From Planctomycetota bacterium (lineage in GTDB: Bacteria > Planctomycetota > UBA1135 > UBA2386), in contig JACKIB010000002.1 in the NCBI GenBank assembly GCA_020638695.1, forward strand, positions 1-64,000: a DNA stretch of 64,000 nucleotides, given 5' to 3'. Positions within the stretch are counted from its first letter, which is position 1. The number at the start of each line of letters is the position of its first letter. The translations under genes were made by a program, and so were the position numbers. Shown piece by piece: positions 1 to 9,000 of the stretch. The notes under the pieces were generated by a model. It saw only the letters and a program-made list of their open reading frames with translations. It searched no databases and was not told the DNA's origin.

Positions 1-148
1 AGGAAATGCGCAAACCGACACCACCTTGGCCGGGGAAATCCCCCGGGCACATCCGATTTGTTCGGTGCCAGACAGACGGATGGTCACATCCGCGCTGGGA
101 CGAAACCCGGATCCCCTCTGCGGACCCAGGCCGGCGAGGCACCGCGCT

Positions 149-252
149 CAGAACCTGCGCCTCGACGGGGATACACCCCGCCGCCCCGTTCAACGAAGCC
201 AGCAGCGACCTTGTGCGATCGCGGCAGCTCGGCCATGCATGGTCCCGGCTGG
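149..252. repeat. Family A palindromic repeat, partial copy (A1)
   Basis: The stretch from about 189 to 252 matches the right arm of the complete family A element at 44908-45087. The shared core reads cgaagccagcagcga, then a gcgatcgc-type core, gcagctcgg, and a cccggct end. The segment 149-178 matches the central part of that element in reverse complement, so the centre is inverted relative to copy A3. No left arm is visible. It lies just beyond the 3' end of the minus-strand protease gene. I see no gene in bases 1-284. Confidence 0.6.
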
Positions 253-284
253 GGCGCGGATGGAACGTGACGCCCGTGCCGGAC

Positions 285-1943
285 TCACTTGCCCCCGTCG
301 CCTCGACTGTCGCACTGCCCGCGAAGGCGCGCAATCCGCACCAATTGCTCGGCCGTCGCCCCACGCTGCACGGCGAGATCCAGCAGTGCGAGCGCGTCCG
401 CCGGCCGGCGGTCGGCGCGCATCCGCCGCGCCGCGTCGAGCAGCTCGCCCGCATTCGGCAGGAGCGGTAGGAGATACTGCGCACGGATGCAGCACGCCAG
501 ACTCGCGTCGCCGTAGGTCCGGGTCGCCACCCCGATCACCCGCCCCTGCGCGTCGACCACCGGCCCACCACTGTTGCCGGCAACCACCGGCGCGGTGACC
601 ATCACGGTGTCCTGTACCTTGCGCACCACGCCGACCGACGGCGAGCTCTCGGCGACCAGGCCCTCGAGGATGTGCGTGCCGGTGGGGAAACCGAGCACCA
701 TCACGGGGTCGAGCTTCTCCACCGGCGCGGCGGCGCCGAGCAGCTGGAAGGCGCGGAGTGGCCTGCGGGGCCGGATGCGCAGCAGCGCCAAGTCGGTGTT
801 GTCACGCACGTGGTAGCGGCCGCGATGCCGCAGGCCGGTCCGGCCGGTCTCGGTGCGTAGCACGGTGCGATCCGGGGGAACCGCGAGCACGCGCAGACCG
901 CCATCGCGATTGTCGTAGCCGGCTGCGTAGTCCCACCCGCCGGCCTCGGTCTTGATGCGCGACCCGGCTGGCCAGGCGACGATGCGCACACTGCCCTGGT
1001 CGACGGCGAACCCGGCGTCGATCCGCTGCACCAACTCCGGCATGAACTTCCAGGGCTGCAACACGTGCTTGCTGGTGGCCAGGATCCCGTCCGGCGAGAC
1101 CACGAACGCCGAGCCGCTGCCCCAGCCGCGGACGCGTTGGTTGCGGCGTTCGAGTTCGTAGGTGACGACCAACAGGAACACCGAGCTGCGGAAGTGCCGC
1201 TCGATCTCCTTGAACCCGCTGCTTCGCGCTCCGGTCAGGCGATCCAGGCGCAGCTTGAGGGCGCGAAGCTCTCCGGCCTGCGGCGCCGCCAGCAGACCCG
1301 CAGTCGAGCTGGTCGGCCCGGGGCGCTGCCGCTCGAGCTGTTCGACCCGCTGCAGCAGCTCGGCCTCGCGGCGCGACAGCGCCGCCCAACTGGCGCGGGC
1401 ACTGTCCGCGTCTCGGCGGGCCTGCTCGGCCGTCAGCCCCTGGAGCCGCGATTCGAGTTCGGCGAGCCGGCGGCGGTCGTTCGGGCCACTGCGATTCGAC
1501 AGGCTCAGGAAGGCGACCACCGACAGGCCCGCCGCCAACACGCTGCCTCCGATCCACATGCGCCGATGCACTCGGTCGCGGTGCCGCGCCTCCGTCTCGC
1601 CGCGTACCAGGATCTCACCGAGCTGCATCGGACCGATGTCGAGGGTCTCGGCAACGCGTTGAATCCGCGCGCGCTCGCGGTCGGTGAGGCGTCCGTCGGC
1701 CCACGCCACGCGCACCAGCATCGCCAGGACGTGTGCACACTCCGCCTCCGATGCGGTGATCTGGTCGTGGGCCACCAGCTGCAGCGAGCCGGCATCGAGC
1801 TCGCGCCGCAGATCCTCTCGGCGCAGCCCGAGAGCGCGCTGGTACTTGGCGAGAATGCGAGCCTCGTTCGCGCACACCACGCCATCCACCCGAGCCAGCG
1901 CGCAGAGGTTGTGGAAGGCGGCCAGCGCAGCGTCCATGCGCAC
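285..1943 (-). CDS. Membrane-anchored trypsin-like serine protease with N-terminal TerB-like domain
   Basis: 552 residues. Residues 1-115 are helical and resemble the TerB/DjlA-type tellurite-resistance fold, with DGVVCANEARIL and WADGRLTDRERARI giving two copies of the typical acidic helix pair. A membrane segment lies at about 129-147, followed by a coiled coil at about 155-205. The C-terminal half is a trypsin/DegP-like S1C protease with the full triad: His293 in TSKHVL, Asp384 in NTDLALL and Ser458 in GNSGGP. There is no PDZ domain. The protease domain should face the periplasm and the TerB part the cytoplasm, which suggests a stress or quality-control role. The first Met gives a complete TerB domain, so that start is kept. 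The substrate is unknown. Confidence 0.85.
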   Translation of the reverse strand: MRMDAALAAFHNLCALARVDGVVCANEARILAKYQRALGLRREDLRRELDAGSLQLVAHDQITASEAECAHVLAMLVRVAWADGRLTDRERARIQRVAETLDIGPMQLGEILVRGETEARHRDRVHRRMWIGGSVLAAGLSVVAFLSLSNRSGPNDRRRLAELESRLQGLTAEQARRDADSARASWAALSRREAELLQRVEQLERQRPGPTSSTAGLLAAPQAGELRALKLRLDRLTGARSSGFKEIERHFRSSVFLLVVTYELERRNQRVRGWGSGSAFVVSPDGILATSKHVLQPWKFMPELVQRIDAGFAVDQGSVRIVAWPAGSRIKTEAGGWDYAAGYDNRDGGLRVLAVPPDRTVLRTETGRTGLRHRGRYHVRDNTDLALLRIRPRRPLRAFQLLGAAAPVEKLDPVMVLGFPTGTHILEGLVAESSPSVGVVRKVQDTVMVTAPVVAGNSGGPVVDAQGRVIGVATRTYGDASLACCIRAQYLLPLLPNAGELLDAARRMRADRRPADALALLDLAVQRGATAEQLVRIARLRGQCDSRGDGGK

Positions 1944-2007
1944 CGACTATAGCGCCGTCGGGCCGGCGCCGAGGAAGTTCGCTCGCGTCGACGAGTGGCG
2001 CGCTGGA

Positions 2008-3843
2008 TCAGTAGAACAACGTCGACCAGACGTTGGTCACCGGCGCCGGGAACGGTGTGGTCGGGCTCAGCACCACCGCCTGCATGTGCAGCCTGCTGCC
2101 GCGCATCGCGTTGAGCGTCGGGTAGGGCCCGAACAACAGCACACCGGCGGGATCGTGGGCGTACGGCCCGTGGGCGACCAACGTCGCGCCGCCGCCGATT
2201 CCCAGGCTGACCACACCGGGCAGCACCAGCGGTTGGTCGGAGTCGCTGAACGCCAGCACGCTCATCGCGCCACTACCCGGCGCGTAGATCGCCATGTCCT
2301 GGGTCTGGCCGATGGGGATCCGCGCGCGGGAGAACAGCGCCGGGAACGGCGGCGGACCGACCGACACCGGCACTCGATTGCTAGGCCCCAGAGAGGAGCC
2401 GACGAGCAGTTCGTGGGTGCCCACCGGCAGACCCTGGGGCGGGTGGAACAACACCTCTGTGGGGCTGACCACTTCGAAGTAGCCGCGCACCCAGTCCTTC
2501 GGGTCGGTCGAATGGACGGGACGGCCGGCGATGGTGATGGACGACACCGCGCCGAGCACGCCGGTGATGCGCAGCGGTGTCGCGTCGACCGACCAGAACG
2601 CCCCCGGGTTCACGGTCTGGATCCGCGCCCCGCCGGTGGTGTTCTCCATGTAGGTGATCACCGGTGCGCCGGTTGCTTCCGAGATCAGGTCGGGCCGCCC
2701 ATCGGCGTTGATGTCGACCAGATAGGGAAGGTGGCTAGGGAACGTGTTCGGCGCGATGTTGGTCTTGCGCCACTGCACCGGATTGCCGCCGAGGTTCTCG
2801 TAGACGTAGACGTTGTGCTTCTGATCGGTCCATTTCGGCTCGTTGCCGATGCCGAAGAACAGCTCGCAGGCGATCACGTCGAGGTCGCCGTCGCCGTCGA
2901 GGTCGAACAGCTGCAGTCCCTCGGGATGAACCACGGCGCTGTCGATCGTCTGCGTGCTCCACAGGCCCTTGCTCAGGTCGGTGGCACGCAGCCAGTAGAC
3001 GCCGGAACCGTGATGGCCGGCCGAGACCACCAAATCGGGCTTGCCGTCCCCGTCGAGGTCGCCGACCTGCGAATTGGAGACCCCGTAGATGTTGCTGACG
3101 ATCGGACGCCAGGTCCAGTTGCCGGTCGGGTCGTCCGGCGCCTCGTACCAGCCGTTGCTGTAGGACAGGTCGAGGTGGCCGTCGCCATCGATGTCACCCA
3201 CCCCGAAGCCGGCGTGGCAGTGGTTCGGCCCGGGACGTGACGGTTGGATCGTGTAGGTCTTCCAGTCCCCGGCACCCTTCGAGATTCGCATCCAGTAGAT
3301 CTGCACCGGCGCGTTCCAGTAGGTGTTGAGGTGGAAGTTGGCGACGATCTCCTCGCGTTTGCCGTCGCCATCGAGGTCGACCAGGATCAGGTCGTGCAGG
3401 AACCAAGCGGTGAAGCCGGGGTGGAAGCGATGGAACTGCCAACCGAGGGTTCGCAGTGCGCCGCCCGGATTCTCCCACCACCCGAGTTCGCCGATGTACT
3501 TGGCCGACAGCACATCGAGATCACCGTCGCGGTCGACATCGAACAACACGCCGGCGTTCGCCCCCAGTTGCGAGGTGCTGTCGAGATTGCCGTGGCGCGT
3601 CCAACTCCTGCCGCCGCCCGTGTTCTCGTAGATGTACAGCGCGTTGCCACCACCGGCGACCACGTCCATGTCGCCGTCGCCGTCCATGTCTCCTGCCTGC
3701 ACCCAACCGGGCTTGCCCGACCCACCGTAGTTCTGGTCGAGGTAATCGACCCGAAACGAAACCTGCGCGGGGATCACACCGGCGATCAGAACCGCGACGA
3801 TCAGGCGGAGCCAGTACGTGCGCCCGCCGGCGAAAATGTGCAT
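2008..3843 (-). CDS. Secreted FG-GAP/VCBS repeat protein (paralogue 1)
   Basis: 611 residues with a signal peptide at about 1-27 ending near PAQ. The body is built of FG-GAP/VCBS repeats with repeated calcium-binding type D-x-D-G-D-G-x-x-D loops, for example DMDGDGDMDVV, DLDGDGKPDLVV and DLDGDGDLDVI, which predict a seven-bladed beta-propeller. After about residue 430 comes an Ig/IPT-like region, then a C-terminal segment with LPGVVSLGIGG and a final VTNVWSTLFY. That segment resembles the ends of several other secreted proteins in this window. It is a tandem paralogue of the next gene upstream (4008-5879, same strand). The molecular function is unknown, probably adhesion or a structural surface role. 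No catalytic motif was seen. Confidence 0.85.
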   Translation of the reverse strand: MHIFAGGRTYWLRLIVAVLIAGVIPAQVSFRVDYLDQNYGGSGKPGWVQAGDMDGDGDMDVVAGGGNALYIYENTGGGRSWTRHGNLDSTSQLGANAGVLFDVDRDGDLDVLSAKYIGELGWWENPGGALRTLGWQFHRFHPGFTAWFLHDLILVDLDGDGKREEIVANFHLNTYWNAPVQIYWMRISKGAGDWKTYTIQPSRPGPNHCHAGFGVGDIDGDGHLDLSYSNGWYEAPDDPTGNWTWRPIVSNIYGVSNSQVGDLDGDGKPDLVVSAGHHGSGVYWLRATDLSKGLWSTQTIDSAVVHPEGLQLFDLDGDGDLDVIACELFFGIGNEPKWTDQKHNVYVYENLGGNPVQWRKTNIAPNTFPSHLPYLVDINADGRPDLISEATGAPVITYMENTTGGARIQTVNPGAFWSVDATPLRITGVLGAVSSITIAGRPVHSTDPKDWVRGYFEVVSPTEVLFHPPQGLPVGTHELLVGSSLGPSNRVPVSVGPPPFPALFSRARIPIGQTQDMAIYAPGSGAMSVLAFSDSDQPLVLPGVVSLGIGGGATLVAHGPYAHDPAGVLLFGPYPTLNAMRGSRLHMQAVVLSPTTPFPAPVTNVWSTLFY

Positions 3844-3913
3844 CGAGTAGGAGGTGCGAGGAGACTGGGTTCGAGGGCGCTACGACCAGCTCCAGCCGCA
3901 ACGGCCTGTGAAA

Positions 3914-3931
3914 CTAGGGAAGTTTCCCTAG
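3914..3931 (-). terminator. Perfect hairpin between the two FG-GAP genes
   Basis: CTAGGGAA and TTCCCTAG form a perfect 8-bp stem with a 2-nt loop. It lies 77 nt beyond the stop of the upstream minus-strand gene, and on that strand it is followed by TTTC. The overlapping GAAAC/GTTTC pair at 3910-3926 could form an alternative stem. This could be a weak intrinsic terminator or an attenuator in the leader of the 3843 gene. Confidence 0.45.
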
Positions 3932-4007
3932 CTGCCAACCCCCGACCCGATGCTCGCCAGACTGCACTGCGTGCACGCGCGGCGAACCTCCCGACTGCAA
4001 GGGCCGA

Positions 4008-5879
4008 TCAGCGGTACCGCGTCGCGGTGACATTCGACACCGACGCTGCGGAAACGTTGCTGAAATCGACAAACGCCGCCTGCATGAACAGGGTGAAGCC
4101 GATCGGCATGGTTTCCGTGGGGAGCGGACCGATTCTCGTCACACCGCCCTGCGCGTTCGGCAGGAACGGACCGCGCAACAACGCGAAGAGCTTCGGTGGC
4201 CCACCGATGCTCAGCGTCAGCACGCCAGGGATGTGCAACGGCGCCGTGGAATCACTCACCATCAAGAACGCCAGCGTGCTCGGGGACGCTTTCGCCCCGG
4301 GGTGAAGGTACACGAACTGATCGCGCCCCACCGCGAGGTCGCGGTGCGTCTCGAGCACCGCGCCCGCGGGTGTGTTGGCGCTGAGCCCGTACGACGCGCT
4401 GCGTTTCTCCGACACCGCCACCGAGATCGCGAACGGCCCGGGCGGCATCGCCTGCGGCGCGTGAATCAACAGCTCCGAGTCGCTCACCACTTGGATGCAG
4501 CCCTGATGCCAGTGCGCGGGATCCGAGCTGTTGATCCGCTCGCCGCCGAGCCAGACGTCGTTGACGTCGCGCAACCCCGCGCCGATCAGTCGATACGCGC
4601 GCTGCGTGACGTTGGGCAGCCCGGCCACCAACGCGCCCTGGATCACCGGCGCGCTGGACACCAGCGGACGGTTCTCGAAGTAGCTGATGGTGCCGGCCTG
4701 CGAACCCGGTGCGATGAGATCGATCCGCCCATCACCGTTGACGTCGGCCAGCGCCGGGTTGTGGGCCGGGAACACGTTGGCCGAGGCGGCGCGGCGCTTC
4801 CAGGTGACCGGGACCTTGCCGTCGTTCTCGTAGAAGAACAGGTTGTGCTTCTCGTCGGTCCAGTCCGGGTGACTCGGCTTGGTCTTGAAGAACAACTCGG
4901 CGGCGACCAGGTCGAGGTCTCCATCCCCGTCGAAATCGAACAGTCGGAGGCCTTCGGGATGGTTGATCGACGCATCGATCACCGTCCGGGTCCAAGTGCC
5001 GTTCACCGGGTCGGCCGGCGCGGTCAACAAGTAGATCCCGGTTCCGTGGTGGCCGGCAGACACCACGATGTCGGGACGCCCGTCCCGGTTGAGGTCGGCG
5101 ACTTGCGTGTTGGAGATCCCGTACACGTTGCTGACCAGTCGGTGGAACTTCCAACTACCGGAGAGCGAAGAGGGCGCCTCGTACCACCCGTCACTGAATG
5201 CGAAGTCCAGCCGACCGTCGCGGTTGATGTCGGCGATCGAGATACCCGCGTGGCAGTGATTCTGCCCAGCCCGTTGCGCTTGGACCTGCACCACGGTCCA
5301 GGCCTTCTTCGGGTCGCCTGCCGGCGTCACCATGAAGATCTGCACCGGCGCGTTCCAATAGTTGAACTGGAAGTTCGCCACCAGCTCGCGCGCCTTGCCG
5401 TCGCCGTCGAAGTCCCCCACCTCGAGGTCGTGCAGGTACCACCCCTTGGTGACGGTCATGATCCGGTGCCAGGTCCACGGGGTCGTCCGCAGCGGTGGTC
5501 CAGGATTCTCCCACCAACCGAGGTCGTCGTTGAGCTTCGCACTGACGACATCGAGATCGCCGTCGCCGTCGAGATCGATCAACACGCCCCCGTTGGCACC
5601 CATGCTGCCGGTCGAGTCGAGGTTGCCGAAACGCGTCCAATTCCGCGCCTTGCCGGCGTTCTCGTAGACGAACAGCGCGTTGCCACCGCCGGCGACGATG
5701 TCGATGTCACCGTCCCCGTCCATGTCACCACCGCGCGCCCAACCGGGGTAGCTACCGTACTCGGAGTCGACGTAGAAGCGGCGGAACTCGGCCTGTCCCG
5801 AAACAGGACACACGCAAGCGGCGGAAGTGAGCGCCAGTGCGAAAATGGCGCGGGCTCGGCGGTGTAACAGCATTCGCAT
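4008..5879 (-). CDS. Secreted FG-GAP/VCBS repeat protein (paralogue 2)
   Basis: 623 residues with a signal peptide of about 29 residues (IFALALTSAACVCPVSGQA). It has the same plan as the gene at 2008-3843 and aligns with it end to end: GGDMDGDGDIDIVAGGGNAL near the N-terminus, propeller repeats with D-x-D-G-D-G loops, conserved NHCHAG and VSAGHHGTG motifs, then an IPT-like region and a C-terminal domain containing IPGVLTLSIGG. The pair clearly arose by tandem duplication. The protein is probably extracellular, calcium-binding and non-enzymatic. No neighbour points to a specific partner. Confidence 0.85.
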   Translation of the reverse strand: MRMLLHRRARAIFALALTSAACVCPVSGQAEFRRFYVDSEYGSYPGWARGGDMDGDGDIDIVAGGGNALFVYENAGKARNWTRFGNLDSTGSMGANGGVLIDLDGDGDLDVVSAKLNDDLGWWENPGPPLRTTPWTWHRIMTVTKGWYLHDLEVGDFDGDGKARELVANFQFNYWNAPVQIFMVTPAGDPKKAWTVVQVQAQRAGQNHCHAGISIADINRDGRLDFAFSDGWYEAPSSLSGSWKFHRLVSNVYGISNTQVADLNRDGRPDIVVSAGHHGTGIYLLTAPADPVNGTWTRTVIDASINHPEGLRLFDFDGDGDLDLVAAELFFKTKPSHPDWTDEKHNLFFYENDGKVPVTWKRRAASANVFPAHNPALADVNGDGRIDLIAPGSQAGTISYFENRPLVSSAPVIQGALVAGLPNVTQRAYRLIGAGLRDVNDVWLGGERINSSDPAHWHQGCIQVVSDSELLIHAPQAMPPGPFAISVAVSEKRSASYGLSANTPAGAVLETHRDLAVGRDQFVYLHPGAKASPSTLAFLMVSDSTAPLHIPGVLTLSIGGPPKLFALLRGPFLPNAQGGVTRIGPLPTETMPIGFTLFMQAAFVDFSNVSAASVSNVTATRYR

Positions 5880-6033
5880 CGAGGGGTTCGCGAAACGGGA
5901 GGGCGAGGGTGCTGAAGGCTACTTCAACCATCGCCACATTGCCAATCGCCGCTGCCAACGCGGTGTTCAGCCCCCGTCGAATGCCGCTCGACGCAATCCC
6001 GCGGCGGTTACACCGAATGCGAGCGAGGGTAAG

Positions 6034-9000
6034 ATGCTCAGCCGGCACCGCACCATGACTCACCTCCGCCTCGCCTCGCTTCTCGTCGCGTCGCTGCTTG
6101 CCAGTACGGCCGCGGCACAGACCCCGACGATCAACCTGTGGCACGGTCCGACCCAGACCTACGGAACCAAGGGCAATCCGCAGCGCTGGGTCAACCTGCT
6201 CGGCAACGTGACCAACAACTCGGTCGTCACTTCGCTGACGTACTCGCTGAATGGTGGCACACCGGTCAACCTCAACATGGGGCCCGACACCCGCCGCCTA
6301 CTCCAGGCCGGGGACTTCAACATCGACATCGACACCGCGCTACTGCTGCACGGCACCAACACGGTTCTGATCAAGGCGGTCTACACCGGTAGCAACGTGG
6401 TCACCAGCACGGTGACCCTCAACTACACGTCGGGCAACACGTGGCCGACCAACTACGCGGTCGATTGGGGGACGGTGACCAAGCTCACCGACGCGGTGCA
6501 GATCGTCGATGGGCGCTGGGACTACACCTCGGCCGGCACCCGGCCGATCGCACTCGGCTACGACCGCGCCTTCACGGTCGGCGACCTGCAGTGGAACAAC
6601 TTCACCGTGGTGGTGCCGATCACCATCCACGGCATCGATCCGAGCCCGAACGCGCACAAGCCACCCAGCTACTCGCCAGGGTTCGGCTTCACCGGCCGCT
6701 GGACCGGACACACGCAACTGCTCGCCGGTGAGCAGCCGCTGGCGTACTGGCTGCCGCAGGGTGGCGGGCCGTGGTACGACATCAAGGACCCGAGCAAGTC
6801 GCAGATCCCGGAGCTGTACCTCGCAGGCAGCGACGGGATGAAGGTGCCGGATCCGTACGGCCGCGCGCTCACCTTCGGCAACACCTACTGGTGGAAGCTG
6901 CGCGTCGAGACGCTGCCCTCCGGGCGCACCTGGTACGGCTTCAAGCTGTGGCCGACCAGCGGCACCGAACCGGCGCTGTGGGAGATGTCGGGCACCGAGG
7001 GGCCCGAAGACCTCCAGAGCGGTTCGGTGATCTTCGTCGCCCACCACGTCGATGCGACCGTCGGCAACATCACGGTCAGCGATCTGGCCAACGACATCAC
7101 CCCGCCGCAGATCCTCAACGTGGAGATCGACACCGACGACACGCTCACCGTCATCAGTTGGGAGACCGACGAGCCGGCGTCCAGCGCGGTCGACTTCGGA
7201 TTGACCTCGGGTTACGCGCTGGGACAAGTCGGCAGCAGTTCGCTGGTGACCAAGCACAGCGTCGCGCTGCAGGGCCTGACGCCGTCGACCCTCTACCACT
7301 TCAAGATCACGTCGCACGACGGCCGCAGCAACTCGGCGAGTTCCTCGGACACCACATTCACCACCAAGACGACGACCAGCGGTGGTGGTCTGCCGAACTC
7401 CACTCTGGCGACCGACGACTTCAACGGCACCGCCCTGGACACCACCAAGTGGTTGGTGGTCGACCCGTACCAGGACGGCACCTTCAACGTCCGCGACGGC
7501 AAGCTGCGCATCACCGCCACCGCGGCGGCGACCCACGACGTGTGGTTCAGCAACGAGCTACCGCGGGTGATGCGGGCCGCCCCCGACGTCGACTTCGACA
7601 TCCGCGCCGAGTTCGACTCGACGCTGTCCAGCGTGCCGGGTGAGTTCCGCAGCCAGGGCATCTTGATCGAGCAGGACGCGTCGAACGTGATCCGCATCGA
7701 GTTCCACTCGATCGACGGCCAGCTGAAGCTGTTCGTCGCCACGCTGTTCGGCTCGACGCGTACCACGCGCCACTCGTTCACCCCCACCGGGATCGGCGAG
7801 TCGACGCCGACCATGCACCTGCGGGTGGTGCGGTCGGGCAACACCTGGACGGTGTCCTACTCGACCAACGGCACGTCGTGGACCGCTGCACCGTCGTTCA
7901 CGCAGGCGATGGTGGTGAACGCGATCGGCCTCTACGCGGGCAACAGCCAGGGATCCAACCACACCGCGGTGATCGACGCGTTCACCGTGCAGAGCGTCGG
8001 CAGCAACCCCGACACCACGCCGCCGGTGCTGTCCGCGATCGCCGCGAGCCCCGCCGCGTCGTCCGCGACCGTCACCTGGACCACCGACGAGCCGGCAGAC
8101 AGCAAGGTCGAGTTCGGCACGACCACCGCCTACGGACAGACGGTCACCGACACCTTCCTGCGCACCAGCCACTCGCTCAACCTCACCGGGCTGGCGCCGA
8201 AGACGCTCTACCACTACCGCGTGGTGTCGAAGGACGACAAGGCCAACGAAGCGACTTCGACGGACCGCACGTTCACCACCACCGACCAGGGTCTGCCGAC
8301 CTCGCAGCTGGCGTCCGACACGTTCAACAGCTCGACGCTGGACGACAAGGTGTGGCTCAAGGTCGACCCGTTCGCCGACGGGACCTTCGCGGCGAACGGA
8401 TCCGAATACTCGATCACCGCCGCAGCCGGGCGCATCCACGACCCGTACACCGGGGCCGACGTGCCGGCGATCAAGCGCCAGGCTCCGAACTCGGACTTCG
8501 AGTTCCACGTCAAGTACACCTCCTCGCTGGTCGCTTCCGGCAACCCCTTCCGCAGCCAGGGGATCCTGATCCACCAGGACGACAGCAACCTGCTGCGCCT
8601 CGAGTTCCACTCGATCAACGGTTCGCCCAAGTTCTACGCCGGGAAGATCCTGTCGAGCGCGCTGTCGACCATCAGCAACTTCGCGATGCCCAACCTGGCG
8701 GCGCCGATGTTCCTGCGCGTCAAGCGGGTCGGCAACGCGTGGACGGTGTCCACCTCCGCCAACGGCACCAGCTGGTCGGTCGCCAGCACCTTCTCGCTCA
8801 CCCTCAACGTCACGGCGATCAGCCTCTACGCGGGTGGCAGCGACCAACTGGCACACACCGCGAAGATCGACGACTTCTACGTCCACAGCGTCGGCAACCT
8901 GCCCGACACGACGCCGCCGACCATCACCAACATCGCCGCGGTGCCCGGCACCACCAGCGCGACCATCACCTGGTCGACCAACGAAGATGCAACGTCGTCG

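Noticed and set aside
1684..3240. 518-codon plus-strand ORF spanning two minus-strand genes
   Set aside because: It is antisense to the protease and FG-GAP genes, with shadow composition only.
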